Notes: a model not told the origin generated them from the letters alone. Shown: positions 38,495 through 52,422, numbered from the stretch's first letter. The stretch is DNA of 64,000 nt from Hydractinia symbiolongicarpus (GCF_029227915.1 NC_079887.1:4216001-4280000); one strand, 5' to 3'. Program-made: numbers and translations.

Positions 38495-40482
38495 GAAAGC
38501 CTGCGATTTCCCGTAAATCCCGGACTCGGCCCGTAAAGTCAAAAGTATGCAAAGAAAGTACCCAGGGAGTAAACTCATTTCCCAAACGATTTTTTAAATT
38601 ATTATTTCACCACTAAAACGCATGACACTTGTAGTTTTCAGAAATGTTTTCATTTTTGATGAGACGCTTAATGAAAGAGGTTTAATCGCCGGGAAACGAA
38701 AACCCGCGATTTTCCGCAAATCCCGGGCTTGGCCCGTATAGTCGAATGTATACAAAGAAATTACCCTGTGAGTAAACTCATTTCCAAAACGATTCTTTAA
38801 ATTATCTTTTCACCACTAAAACGCATGAGACTTGTAGTTTTCAAAAATGTTTTCATTTTTGATGAGACGCTGAATAAAAGAAGTTTAATCGCCGGCAAAC
38901 GAAAACCCGCGACTTCCCGTATATCCCGGACTCGGCCCGTATAGTCAAAAGTATACAAAGAAAGAACCCAGGGAGTAAACTCATTTCCCGAACGATTTTT
39001 TAAATTATTTTTTCACCACTAAAACGCATGAGACTTGTAGTTTTCCAAAATGTTTTCATTTTTGATGAGACGCTGAATAAAAGAAGTTTAATCGCCGGCA
39101 AACGAAAGCCTGCGATTTCCCGTAAATCCCGGACTCGGCCCGTAAAGTCAAAAGTATACAAAGAAAGTACCTAGGGAGTAAACTCATTTCCCAAACGATT
39201 TTTTAAATTATTATTTCACCACTAAAGCCCATGAGACTTGTAGATTTTAAAAATGTTTTCATTTTTGATGAGACGCTGAATAAAAAAAGTTTAATCGCCG
39301 GCAAACGAAAACCCGCGATTTCCCGGAAATCCCGGGCTTGGCCCGTATAGTCGAATGTATACAAAGAAAGTACCCAGGGAGTAAACTCATTTCCCGAACG
39401 ATTTTTTAAATTACTTTTTCACCACTAAAACGCATGAGACTTGTAGTTTTCAGAAATGTTTTCATTTTTGATGAGACGCTTAATGAAAGTGGTTTAATCG
39501 CCGGCAAACGAAAACCCGTGATTTCCCGTAAATCCCGGGCTTGGCCCGTATAGTCGAATGTATACAAAGAAATTACCCTGTGAGTAAACTCATTTCCAAA
39601 ACGATTCTTTAAATTATCTTTTCACCACTAAAACGCATGCGACTTGTAGTTTTCAAAAATGTTTTCATTTTTGATGAGACGCTGAATAAAAGAAGTTTAA
39701 TCGCCGGCAAACGAAAACCCGCGACTTCCCGTATATCCCGGACTCGGCCCGTATAGTCAAAAGTATACAAAGAAAGAACCCAGGGAGTAAACTCATTTCC
39801 CGAACGATTTTTTAAATTATTTTTTCACCACTAAAACGCATGAGACTTGTAGTTTTCCAAAATGTTTTCATTTTTGATGAGACGCTGAATAAAAGAAGTT
39901 TAATCGCCGGCAAACGAAAGCCTGCGATTTCCCGTAAATCCCGGACTCGGCCCGTAAAGTCAAAAGTATACAAAGAAAGTACCTAGGGAGTAAACTCATT
40001 TCCCAAACGATTTTTTAAATTATTATTTCACCACTAAAGCCCATGAGACTTGTAGATTTTAAAAATGTTTTCATTTTTGATGAGACGCTGAATAAAAAAA
40101 GTTTAATCGCCGGCAAACGAAAACCCGCGATTTCCCGGAAATCCCGGGCTTGGCCCGTATAGTCGAATGTATACAAAGAAAGTACCCAGGGAGTAAACTC
40201 ATTTCCCGAACGATTTTTTAAATTATTTTTTCACCACTAAAACGCATGAGACTTGTAGTTTTCAGAAATGTTTTCATTTTTGATGAGACGCTTAATGAAA
40301 GTGGTTTAATCGCCGGCAAACGAAAACCCGTGATTTCCCGTAAATCCCGGGCTTCGCCCGTATAGTCATATGTATACAAAGAAAGTACCCTGTGAGTAAA
40401 CTCATTTCCAAAACGATTTTTTAAATTATCTTTTCACCACAAAAGCGCATGAGACTTGTAGTTTTCAAAAATGTTTTCATTT
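38250..40482 (+). repeat. Segmental block D, first tandem copy (11 monomers, 2,233 bp)
   Basis: A complete 11-monomer unit repeated immediately downstream. Shared private variants are gccgggaaacg with gattttccgcaaatcc, gcatgacacttg (38621/40854), gtatgcaaagaaag, gtacctaggg, ttaaattactttttc and the first gggcttcgcccg/gtcatatg monomer. Confidence 0.88.
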
Positions 40483-42715
40483 TTGATGAGACGCTTAATG
40501 AAAGAGGTTTAATCGCCGGGAAACGAAAACCCGCGATTTTCCGCAAATCCCGGGCTTGGCCCGTATAGTCGAATGTATACAAAGAAATTACCCTGTGAGT
40601 AAACTCATTTCCAAAACGATTCTTTAAATTATCTTTTCACCACTAAAACGCATGAGACTTGTAGTTTTCAAAAATGTTTTCATTTTTGATGAGACGCTGA
40701 ATAAAAGAAGTTTAATCGCCGGCAAACGAAAGCCTGCGATTTCCCGTAAATCCCGGACTCGGCCCGTAAAGTCAAAAGTATGCAAAGAAAGTACCCAGGG
40801 AGTAAACTCATTTCCCAAACGATTTTTTAAATTATTATTTCACCACTAAAACGCATGACACTTGTAGTTTTCAGAAATGTTTTCATTTTTGATGAGACGC
40901 TTAATGAAAGAGGTTTAATCGCCGGGAAACGAAAACCCGCGATTTTCCGCAAATCCCGGGCTTGGCCCGTATAGTCGAATGTATACAAAGAAATTACCCT
41001 GTGAGTAAACTCATTTCCAAAACGATTCTTTAAATTATCCTTTCACCACTAAAACGCATGAGACTTGTAGTTTTCAAAAATGTTTTCATTTTTGATGAGA
41101 CGCTGAATAAAAGAAGTTTAATCGCCGGCAAACGAAAACCCGCGACTTCCCGTATATCCCGGACTCGGCCCGTATAGTCAAAAGTATACAAAGAAAGAAC
41201 CCAGGGAGTAAACTCATTTCCCGAACGATTTTTTAAATTATTTTTTCACCACTAAAACGCATGAGACTTGTAGTTTTCCAAAATGTTTTCATTTTTGATG
41301 AGACGCTGAATAAAAGAAGTTTAATGGCCGGCAAACGAAAGCCTGCGATTTCCCGTAAATCCCGGACTCGGCCCGTAAAGTCAAAAGTATACAAAGAAAG
41401 TACCTAGGGAGTAAACTCATTTCCCAAACGATTTTTTAAATTATTATTTCACCACTAAAGCCCATGAGACTTGTAGATTTTAAAAATGTTTTCATTTTTG
41501 ATGAGACGCTGAATAAAAAAAGTTTAATCGCCGGCAAACGAAAACCCGCGATTTCCCGGAAATCCCGGGCTTGGCCCGTATAGTCGAATGTATACAAAGA
41601 AAGTACCCAGGGAGTAAACTCATTTCCCGAACGATTTTTTAAATTACTTTTTCACCACTAAAACGCATGAGACTTGTAGTTTTCAGAAATGTTTTCATTT
41701 TTGATGAGACGCTTAATGAAAGTGGTTTAATCGCCGGCAAACGAAAACCCGTGATTTCCCGTAAATCCCGGGCTTGGCCCGTATAGTCGAATGTATACAA
41801 AGAAATTACCCTGTGAGTAAACTCATTTCCAAAACGATTCTTTAAATTATCTTTTCACCACTAAAACGCATGAGACTTGTAGTTTTCAAAAATGTTTTCA
41901 TTTTTGATGAGACGCTGAATAAAAGAAGTTTAATCGCCGGCAAACGAAAACCCGCGACTTCCCGTATATCCCGGACTCGGCCCGTATAGTCAAAAGTATA
42001 CAAAGAAAGAACCCAGGGAGTAAACTCATTTCCCGAACGATTTTTTAAATTATTTTTTCACCACTAAAACGCATGAGATTTGTAGTTTTCCAAAATGTTT
42101 TCATTTTTGATGAGACGCTGAATAAAAGAAGTTTAATCGCCGGCAAACGAAAGCCTGCGATTTCCCGTAAATCCCGGACTCGGCCCGTAAAGTCAAAAGT
42201 ATACAAAGAAAGTACCTAGGGAGTAAACTCATTTCCCAAACGATTTTTTAAATTATTATTTCACCACTAAAGCCCATGAGACTTGTAGATTTTAAAAATG
42301 TTTTCATTTTTGATGAGACGCTGAATAAAAAAAGTTTAATCGCCGGCAAACGAAAACCCGCGATTTCCCGGAAATCCCGGGCTTGGCCCGTATAGTCGAA
42401 TGTATACAAAGAAAGTACCCAGGGAGTAAACTCATTTCCCGAACGATTTTTTAAATTATTTTTTCACCACTAAAACGCATGAGACTTGTAGTTTTCAGAA
42501 ATGTTTTCATTTTTGATGAGACGCTTAATGAAAGTGGTTTAATCGCCGGCAAACGAAAACCCGTGATTTGCCGTAAATCCCGGGCTTCGCCCGTATAGTC
42601 ATATGTATACAAAGAAAGTACCCTGTGAGTAAACTCATTTCCAAAACGATTTTTTAAATTATCTTTTCACCACTAAAGCGCATGAGACTTGTAGTTTTCA
42701 AAAATGTTTTCATTT
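40483..42715 (+). repeat. Segmental block D, second tandem copy (11 monomers)
   Basis: Adjoins copy 1 directly, with all markers displaced by 2,233 bp. Part of it (about 40860-41700, including the private ttaatggccggc at 41321 and ttatcctttcacc) is copied again at about 43700-44540 (ttaatggccggc at 44162), so the duplication process acted repeatedly. Confidence 0.88.
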
Positions 42716-45700
42716 TTGATGAGACGCTGAATAAAAGAAGTTTAATCGCCGGCAAACGAAAACCCGCGACTTCCCGTAAATCCCGGGCTCGGCCCGTATA
42801 GTCAAAAGTATACAAAGAAAGAACCCAGGGAGTAAACTCATTTCCCGAACGATTTTTTAAATTATTTTTTCACCACTAAAACGCATGAGACTTGTAGTTT
42901 TCAGAAATGTTTTCATTTTTGATGAGACGCTTAATGAAAGTGGTTTAATCGCCGGCAAACGAAAACCCGTGATTTCCCGTAAATCCCGGGCTTCGCCCGT
43001 ATAGTCATATGTATACAAAGAAAGTACCCTGTGAGTAAACTCATTTCCAAAACGATTTTTTAAATTATCTTTTCACCACTAAAGCGCATGAGACTTGTAG
43101 TTTTCAAAAATGTTTTCATTTTTGATGAGACGCTGAATAAAAGAAGTTTAATCGCCGGCAAACGAAAACCCGCGACTTCCCGTAAATCCCGGGCTCGGCC
43201 CGTATAGTCAAAAGTATACAAAGAAAGAACCCAGGGAGTAAACTCATTTCCCGAACGATTTTTTAAATTATTTTTTCACCACTAAACCGCATGAGACTTG
43301 TAGTTTTCAAAAACGTTTTCATTTTTGATGAGATGCTGAATAAAAGAAGTTTAATCGCCGGCAAACGAAAACCTGCGATTTCCCGTAAATCCCGGACTCG
43401 GCCCGTAAAGTTAAAAGTATACAAAGAAATAACCCAGGGAGTAAACTCATTTCCCGAACGATTTTTTAAATTATTATTTCACCACTAAAGCCCATGAGAC
43501 TTGTAGATTTTAAAAATGTTTTCATTTTTGATGAGACGCTGAATAAAAGACGTTTAATCGCCGGCAAACGAAAACCCGCGACTTCCCGTAAATCCCGGAT
43601 TCGGCCCGTATAGTCAAAAGTATACAAAGAAAGTACCCAGGGAGTAAACTTATTTCCCGAACGATTTTTTAATTTTTTTTCCATCACTAAAACGCATGAG
43701 ACTTGTAGTTTTCAGAAATGTTTTCATTTTTGATGAGACGCTTAATGAAAGAGGTTTAATCGCCGGGAAACGAAAACCCGCGATTTTCCGCAAATCCCGG
43801 GCTTGGCCCGTATAGTCGAATGTATACAAAGAAATTACCCTGTGAGTAAACTCATTTCCAAAACGATTCTTTAAATTATCCTTTCACCACTAAAACGCAT
43901 GAGACTTGTAGTTTTCAAAAATGTTTTCATTTTTGATGAGACGCTGAATAAAAGAAGTTTAATCGCCGGCAAACGAAAACCCGCGACTTCCCGTATATCC
44001 CGGACTCGGCCCGTATAGTCAAAAGTATACAAAGAAAGAACCCAAGGAGTAAACTCATTTCCCGAACGATTTTTTAAATTATTTTTTCACCACTAAAACG
44101 CATGAGACTTGTAGTTTTCCAAAATGTTTTCATTTTTGATGAGACGCTGAATAAAAGAAGTTTAATGGCCGGCAAACGAAAGCCTGCGATTTCCCGTAAA
44201 TCCCGGACTCGGCCCGTAAAGTCAAAAGTATACAAAGAAAGTACCTAGGGAGTAAACTCATTTCCCAAACGATTTTTTAAATTATTATTTCACCACTAAA
44301 GCCCATGAGACTTGTAGATTTTAAAAATGTTTTCATTTTTGATGAGACGCTGAATAAAAAAAGTTTAATCGCCGGCAAACGAAAACCCGCGATTTCCCGG
44401 AAATCCCGGGCTTGGCCCGTATAGTCGAATGTATACAAAGAAAGTACCCAGGGAGTAAACTCATTTCCCGAACGATTTTTTAAATTACTTTTTCACCACT
44501 AAAACGCATGAGACTTGTAGTTTTCAGAAATGTTTTCATTTTTGATGAGACGCTTAATGAAAGTGGTTTAATCGCCGGCAAACGAAAACCCGCGACTTCC
44601 CGTATATCCCGGACTCGGCCCGTATAGTCAAAAGTATACAAAGAAAGAACCCAGGGAGTAAACTCATTTCCCGAACGATTTTTTAAATTATTTTTTCACC
44701 ACTAAAACGCATGAGATTTGTAGTTTTCCAAAATGTTTTCATTTTTGATGAGACGCTGAATAAAAGAAGTTTAATCGCCGGCAAACGAAAGCCTGCGATT
44801 TCCCGTAAATCCCGGACTCGGCCCGTAAAGTCAAAAGTATACAAAGAAAGTACCTAGGGAGTAAACTCATTTCCCAAACGATTTTTTAAATTATTATTTC
44901 ACCACTAAAGCCCATGAGACTTGTAGATTTTAAAAATGTTTTCATTTTTGATGAGACGCTGAATAAAAAAAGTTTAATCGCCGGCAAACGAAAACCCGCG
45001 ATTTCCCGGAAATCCCGGGCTTGGCCCGTATAGTCGAATGTATACAAAGAAAGTACCCAGGGAGTAAACTCATTTCCCGAACGATTTTTTAAATTATTTT
45101 TTCACCACTAAAACGCATGAGACTTGTAGTTTTCAGAAATGTTTTCATTTTTGATGAGACGCTTAATGAAAGTGGTTTAATCGCCGGCAAACGAAAACCC
45201 GTGATTTGCCGTAAATCCCGGGCTTCGCCCGTATAGTCATATGTATACAAAGAAAGTACCCTATGAGTAAACTCATTTCCAAAACGATTTTTTAAATTAT
45301 CTTTTCACCACTAAAGCGCATGAGACTTGTAGTTTTCAAAAATGTTTTCATTTTTGATGAGACGCTGAATAAAAGAAGTTTAATCGCCGGCAAACGAAAA
45401 CCCGCGACTTCCCGTAAATCCCGGGCTCGGCCCGTATAGTCAAAAGTATACAAAGAAAGAACCCAGGGAGTAAACTCATTTCCCGAACGATTTTTTAAAT
45501 TATTTTTTCACCACTAAAACGCATGAGACTTGTAGTTTTCAAAAACGTTTTCATTTTTGATGAGATGCTGAATAAAAGAAGTTTAATCGCCGGCAAACGA
45601 AAACCTGCGATTTCCCGTAAATCCCGGACTCGGTCCGTAAAGTCAAAAGTATACAAAGAAATAACCCAGGGAGTAAACTCATTTCCCGAACGATTTTTTA

Positions 45701-46299
45701 AATTATTATTTCACCACTAAAGCCCATGAGACTTGTAGATTTTAAAAATGTTTTCATTTTTGATGAGACGCTGAATAAAAAAAGTTTAATCGCCGGCAAA
45801 CGAAAACCCGCGATTTCCCGGAAATCCCGGGCTTGGCCCGTATAGTCGAATGTATACAAAGAAAGTACCCAGAGAGTAAACTCATTTCCCGAACGATTTT
45901 TTAAATTATTTTTTCACCACTAAAACGCATGAGACTTGTAGTTTTCAGAAATGTTTTCATTTTTGATGAGACGCTTAATGAAAGTGGTTTAATCGCCGGC
46001 AAACGAAAACCCGTGATTTCCCGTAAATCCCGGGCTTCGCCCGTATAGTCATATGTATACAAAGAAAGTACCCTGTGAGTAAACTCATTTCCAAAACGAT
46101 TTTTTAAATTATCTTTTCACCACTAAAGCGCATGAGACTTGTAGTTTTCAAAAATGTTTTCATTTTTGATGAGACGCTGAATAAAAGAAGTTTAATCGCC
46201 GGCAAACGAAAACCCGCGACTTCCCGTAAATCCCGGGCTCGGCCCGTATAGTCAAAAGTATACAAAGAAAGAACCCAGGGAGTAAACTCATTTCCCGAA

Positions 46300-47865
46300 C
46301 GATTTTTTAAATTATTTTTTCACCACTAAACCGCATGAGACTTGTAGTTTTCAAAAACGTTTTCATTTTTGATGAGATGCTGAATAAAAGAAGTTTAATC
46401 GCCGGCAAACGAAAACCTGCGATTTCCCGTAAATCCCGGACTCGGCCCGTAAAGTTAAAAGTATACAAAGAAATAACCCAGGGAGTAAACTCATTTCCCG
46501 AACGATTTTTTAAATTATTATTTCACCACTAAAGCCCATGAGACTTGTAGATTTTAAAAATGTTTTCATTTTTGATGAGACGCTGAATAAAAGACGTTTA
46601 ATCGCCGGCAAACGAAAACCCGCGACTTCCCGTAAATCCCGGATTCGGCCCGTATAGTCAAAAGTATACAAAGAAAGTACCCAGGGAGTAAACTTATTTC
46701 CCGAACGATTTTTTAATTTTTTTTCCATCACTAAAACGCATGAGACTTGTAGTTTTCAGAAATGTTTTCATTTTTGATGAGACGCCTAATGAAAGTGGTT
46801 TAATCGCCGGCAAACGAAAACCCGTGATTTCCCGTAAATCCCGGGCTTGGCCGTATAGTCGAATGTATACAAAGAAAGTACCCTGTGAGTAAACTCATTT
46901 CCAAAACGATTTTTTAAATTATCTTTTCACCACTAAAACGCATGAGACTTGTAGTTTTCCAAAATGTTTTCATTTTTGATGAGACGCTGAATAAAAGAAG
47001 TTTAATCGCCGGCAAACGAAAGCCTGCGATTTCCCGTAAATCCCGGACTCGGCCCGTAAAGTCAAAAGTATACAAAGAAAGTACCCAGGGAGTAAACTCA
47101 TTTCCCAAACGATTTTTTAAATTATTATTTCACCACTAAAGCCCATGAGACTTGTAGATTTTAAAAATGTTTTCATTTTTGATGAGACGCTGAATAAAAA
47201 TAGTTTAATCGCCGGCAAACGAAAACCCGCGATTTCCCGGAAATCCCGGGCTTGGCCCGTATAGTCGAATGTATACAAAGAAAGTACCCAGGGAGTAAAC
47301 TCATTTCCCGAACGATTTTTTAAATTATTTTTTCACCACTAAAACGCATGAGACTTGTAGTTTTCAGAAATGTTTTCATTTTTGATTAGACGCTTAATGA
47401 AAGTGGCTTAATCGCCGGCAAACGAAAACCCGTGATTTCCCGTAAATCCCGGGCTTGGCCCGTATAGTCAAATGTATACAAAGAAAGTACCCTGTGAGTA
47501 AACTCATTTCCAAAACGATTTTTTAAATTATCTTTTCACCACTAAAACGCATGAGACTTGTAGTTTTCAAAAATGTTTTCATTTTTGATGAGACGCTGAA
47601 TAAAAGAAGTTTAATCGCCGGCAAACGAAAACCCGCGACTTCCCGTAAATCCCGGACTCGGCCCGTATAGTCAAAAGTATACAAAGAAAGAACCCAGGGA
47701 GTAAACTCATTTCCCGAACGATTTTTTAAATTATTTTTTCACCACTAAAACGCATGAGACTTGCAGTTTTCAAAAACGTTTTCATTTTTGATGAGACGCT
47801 GAATAAAAGAAGTTTAATCGCCGGCAAACGAAAACCTGCGATTTCCCGTAAATCCCGGACTCGGC
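46300..47865 (+). repeat. Segmental block E, copy 1
   Basis: About 1.55 kb, repeated 6,900 bp downstream at 53200-54765. Shared private variants are gcctaatgaaagtgg (46783/53683), gaataaaaatagttta (47194/54094) and gagacttgcagttttc (47756/54656). The copies diverge at the gtaaagtctaaag/gcaagtaaagtc position. Confidence 0.86.
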
Positions 47866-50800
47866 CCGTAAAGTCTAAAGTATACAAAGGAAGTACCCAG
47901 GGAGTAAACTCATTTCCCAAACGATTTTTTAAATTAATATTTCACCACTAAACCCATGAGACTTGTAGATTTTAAAAATGTTTTCATTTTTGATGAGACG
48001 CTGAATAAAAGACGTTTAATCGCCGGCAAACGAAAACCCGCGACTTCCCGTAAATCCCGGATTCGGCCCGTATAGTCAAAAGTATAGAAAGAAAGTACCC
48101 AGAGAGTAAACTCATTTCCCGAACGATTTTTCAATTTTTTTTCCATCACTAAAACGCATGAGACTTGTAGTTTTCAGAAATGTTTTCATTTTTGATGAGA
48201 CGCTTAATGAAAGTGGTTTAATCGCCGGCAAACGAAAACCTGTGATTTCCCGTAAATCCCGGGCTTGGCCCGTATAGTCAAATGTATACAAAGAAAGTAC
48301 CCTGTGAGTAAACTCATTTCCAAAACGATTTTTTAAATTATCTTTTCACCACTAAAACGCATGAGACTTGTAGTTTTCCAAAATGTTTTCATTTTTGATG
48401 AAACGCTGAATAAAAGAAGTTTAATCGCCGGCAAACGAAAGCCTGCGATTTCCCGTAAATCCCGGACTCGGCCCGTAAAGTCAAAAGTATACAAAGAAAG
48501 TACCCAGGGAGTAAACTCATTTCCCAAACGATTTTTTAAATTATTATTTCACCACTAAAACGCATGAGACTTGTAGTTTTCAGAAATGTTTTCATTTTTG
48601 ATGAGACGCTTAATGAAAGAGGTTTAATCGCCGGGAAACGAAAACCCGCGATTTTCCGCAAATCCCGGGCTTGGCCCGTATAGTCGAATGTATATAAAGA
48701 AAGTACCCAGGGAGTAAACTCATTTCCCGAACGATTTTTTAAATTACTTTTTCACCACTAAAACGCATGAGACTTGTAGTTTTCAGAAATGTTTTCATTT
48801 TTGATGAGACGCTTAATGAAAGTGGTTTAATCGCCGGCAAACGAAAACCCGTGATTTCCCGTAAATCCCGGGCTTGGCCCGTATAGTCGAATGTATACAA
48901 AGAAATTACCCTGTGAGTAAACTCATTTCCAAAACGATTCTTTAAATTATCTTTTCACCACTAAAACGCATGAGACTTGTAGTTTTCAAAAATGTTTTCA
49001 TTTTTGATGAGACGCTGAATAAAAGAAGTTTAATCGCCGGCAAACGAAAACCCGCGACTTCCCGTATATCCCGGACTCGGCCCGTATAGTCAAAAGTATA
49101 CAAAGAAAGAACCCAGTGAGTAAACTCATTTCCCCGAACGATTTTTTAAATTATTTTTTCACCACTAAAACGCATGAGACTTGTAGTTTTCCAAAATGTT
49201 TTCATTTTTGATGAGACGCTGAATAAAAGAAGTTTAATCGCCGGCAAACGAAAGCCTGCGATTTCCCGTAAATCCCGGACTCGGCCCGTAAAGTCAAAAG
49301 TATACAAAGAAAGTTCCCAGGGAGTAAACTCATTTCCCAAACGATTTTTTAAATTATTATTTCACCACTAAAGCCCATGAGACTTGTAGATTTTAAAAAT
49401 GTTTTCATTTTTGATGAGACGCTGAATAAAAAAAGTTTAATCGCCGGCAAACGAAAACCCGCGATTTCCCGGAAATCCCGGGCTTGGCCCGTATAGTCGA
49501 ATGTATACAAAGAAAGTACCCAGGGAGTAAACTCATTTCCCGAACGATTTTTTAAATTATTTTTTCACCACTAAAACGCATGAGACTTGTAGTTTTCAGA
49601 AATGTTTTCATTTTTGATGAGACGCTTAATGGAAGTGGTTTAATCGCCGGCAAACGAAAACCCGTGATTTCCCGTAAATCCCGGGCTTCGCCCGTATAGT
49701 CATATGTATACAAAGAAAGTACCCTGTGAGTAAACTCATTTCCAAAACGATTTTTTAAATTATCTTTTCACCACTAAAGCGCATGAGACTTGTAGTTTTC
49801 AAAAATGTTTTCATTTTTGATGAGACGCTGAATAAAAGAAGTTTAATCGCCGGCAAACGAAAACCCGCGACTTCCCGTAAATCCCGGGCTCGGCCCGTAT
49901 AGTCAGAAGTATACAAAGAAAGAACCCAGGGAGTAAACTCATTTCCCGAACGATTTTTTAAATTATTTTTTCACCACTAAAACGCATGAGACTTGTAGTT
50001 TTCAAAAACGTTTTCATTTTTGATGAGATGCTGAATAAAAGAAGTTTAATCGCCGGCAAACGAAAACCTGCGATTTCCCGTAAATCCCGGACTCGGCCCG
50101 TAAAGTCAAAAGTATACAAAGAAATAACCCAGGGAGTAAACTCATTTCCCGAACGATTTTTTAAATTATTATTTCACCACTAAAGCCCATGAGACTTGTA
50201 GATTTTAAAAATGTTTTCATTTTCGATGAGACGCTGAATAAAAAAAGTTTAATCGCCGGCAAACGAAAACCCGCGATTTCCCGGAAATCCCGGGCTTGGC
50301 CCGTATAGTCGAATGTATACAAAGAAAGTACCCAGGGAGTAAACTCATTTCCCGAACGATTTTTTAAATTATTTTTTCACCACTAAAACGCATGAGACTT
50401 GTAGTTTTCAGAAATGTTTTCATTTTTGATGAGACGCTTAATGAAAGTGGTTTAATCGCCGGCAAACGAAAACCCGTGATTTCCCGTAAATCCCGGGCTT
50501 CGCCCGTATAGTCATATGTATACAAAGAAAGTACCCTGTGAGTAATTTCATTTCCAAAACGATTCTTTAAATTATCTTTTCACCACTAAAACGCATGAGA
50601 CTTGTAGTTTTCAAAAATGTTTTCATTTTTGATGAGACGCTGAATAAAAGAAGTTTAATCGCCGGCAAACGAAAACCCGCGACTTCCCGTATATCCCGGA
50701 CTAGGCCCGTATAGTCAAAAGTATACAAAGAAAGAACCCAGTGAGTAAACTCATTTCCCCGAACGATTTTTTAAATTATTTTTTCACCACTAAAACGCAT

Positions 50801-51610
50801 GAGACTTGTAGTTTTCCAAAATGTTTTCATTTTTGATGAGACGCTGAATAAAAGAAGTTTAATCGCCGGCAAACGAAAGCCTGCGATTTCCCGTAAATCC
50901 CGGACTCGGCCCGTAAAGTCAAAAGTATACAAAGAAAGTTCCCAGGGAGTAAACTCATTTCCCAAACGATTTTTTAAATTATTATTTCACCACTAAAGCC
51001 CATGAGACTTGTAGATTTTAAAAATGTTTTCATTTTTGATGAGACGCTGAATAAAAAAAGTTTAATCGCCGGCAAACGAAAACCCGCGATTTCCCGGAAA
51101 TCCCGGGCTTGGCCCGTATAGTCGAATGTATACAAAGAAAGTACCCAGGGAGTAAACTCATTTCCCGAACGATTTTTTAAATTATTTTTTCACCACTAAA
51201 ACGCATGAGACTTGTAGTTTTCAGAAATGTTTTCATTTTTGATGAGACGCTTAATGAAAGTGGTTTAATCGCCGGCAAACGAAAACCCGTGATTTCCCGT
51301 AAATCCCGTGCTTCGCCCGTATAGTCATATGTATACAAACAAAGTACCCTGTGAGTAAACTCATTTCCAAAACGATTTTTTAAATTATCTTTTCACCACT
51401 AAAGCGCATGAGACTTGTAGTTTTCAAAAATGTTTTCATTTTTGATGAGACGCTGAATAAAAGAAGTTTAATCGCCGGCAAACGAAAACCCGCGACTTCC
51501 CGTAAATCCCGGGCTCGGCCCGTATAGTCAGAAGTATACAAAGAAAGAACCCAGGGAGTAAACTCATTTCCCGAACGATTTTTTAAATTATTTTTTCACC
51601 ACTAAAACGC

Positions 51611-51813
51611 ATGAGACTTGTAGTTTTCAAAAACGTTTTCATTTTTGATGAGATGCTGAATAAAAGAAGTTTAATCGCCGGCAAACGAAAACCTGCGATT
51701 TCCCGTAAATCCCGGACTCGGCCCGTAAAGTCAAAGGTATACAAAGAAATAACCCAGGGAGTAAACTCATTTCCCGAACGATTTTTTAAATTATTATTTC
51801 ACCACTAAAGCCC
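51611..51813 (+). repeat. Representative M1 monomer (gtaaagtc type)
   Basis: Exactly 203 bp. Diagnostic variants are gttttcaaaaacg, gatgagatgctg, aaaacctgcg, cccgtaaagtc (the others have gtatagtc), aaagaaataacccaggg and ttattatttcaccactaaagccc leading into M2. A sister form (for example at 50799) has ttttccaaaatg and aaagcctgcg. Confidence 0.85.
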
Positions 51814-52016
51814 ATGAGACTTGTAGATTTTAAAAATGTTTTCATTTTCGATGAGACGCTGAATAAAAAAAGTTTAATCGCCGGCAAACGAAAACCCGCG
51901 ATTTCCCGGAAATCCCGGGCTTGGCCCGTATAGTCGAATGTATACAAAGAAAGTACCCAGGGAGTAAACTCATTTCCCGAACGATTTTTTAAATTATTTT
52001 TTCACCACTAAAACGC
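51814..52016 (+). repeat. Representative M2 monomer (gattttaaaaatg type)
   Basis: Exactly 203 bp. Diagnostic variants are cccatgagacttgtagatttt, gctgaataaaaaaag and atttcccggaaatcccggg. The last contains the dyad TTCCCGGAA at 51903-51911, where the other types have TTCCCGTAA. Confidence 0.85.
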
Positions 52017-52219
52017 ATGAGACTTGTAGTTTTCAGAAATGTTTTCATTTTTGATGAGACGCTTAATGAAAGTGGTTTAATCGCCGGCAAACGAAAACCC
52101 GTGATTTCCCGTAAATCCCGGGCTTCGCCCGTATAGTCATATGTATACAAAGAAAGTACCCTGTGAGTAAACTCATTTCCAAAACGATTTTTTAAATTAT
52201 CTTTTCACCACTAAAGCGC
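52017..52219 (+). repeat. Representative M3 monomer (cttaatgaaagtgg type)
   Basis: Exactly 203 bp. Diagnostic variants are gttttcagaaatg, gcttaatgaaagtgg, acccgtgatttcccg, gggcttcgcccg, gtcatatgtatac, ccctgtgagtaaac and catttccaaaacg. Confidence 0.85.
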
Positions 52220-52422
52220 ATGAGACTTGTAGTTTTCAAAAATGTTTTCATTTTTGATGAGACGCTGAATAAAAGAAGTTTAATCGCCGGCAAACGAAAA
52301 CCCGCGACTTCCCGTAAATCCCGGGCTCGGCCCGTATAGTCAGAAGTATACAAAGAAAGAACCCAGGGAGTAAACTCATTTCCCGAACGATTTTTTAAAT
52401 TATTTTTTCACCACTAAAACGC
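52220..52422 (+). repeat. Representative M4 monomer (cgcgacttcccg type)
   Basis: Exactly 203 bp. Diagnostic variants are aaagcgcatgag at the entry, gttttcaaaaatg, gctgaataaaagaag, acccgcgacttcccg, cccgggctcggcccg and aaagaacccagggag. It is followed directly by the next M1 at 52423, closing an 812-bp unit. Confidence 0.85.

Noticed and set aside
51860-51925. CENP-B box-like motif around ttttcgtttgccggcg (minus strand).
   Set aside because: It matches the TTCG start of the CENP-B consensus but not the required A and CGGG positions; I see no good match in any monomer type.
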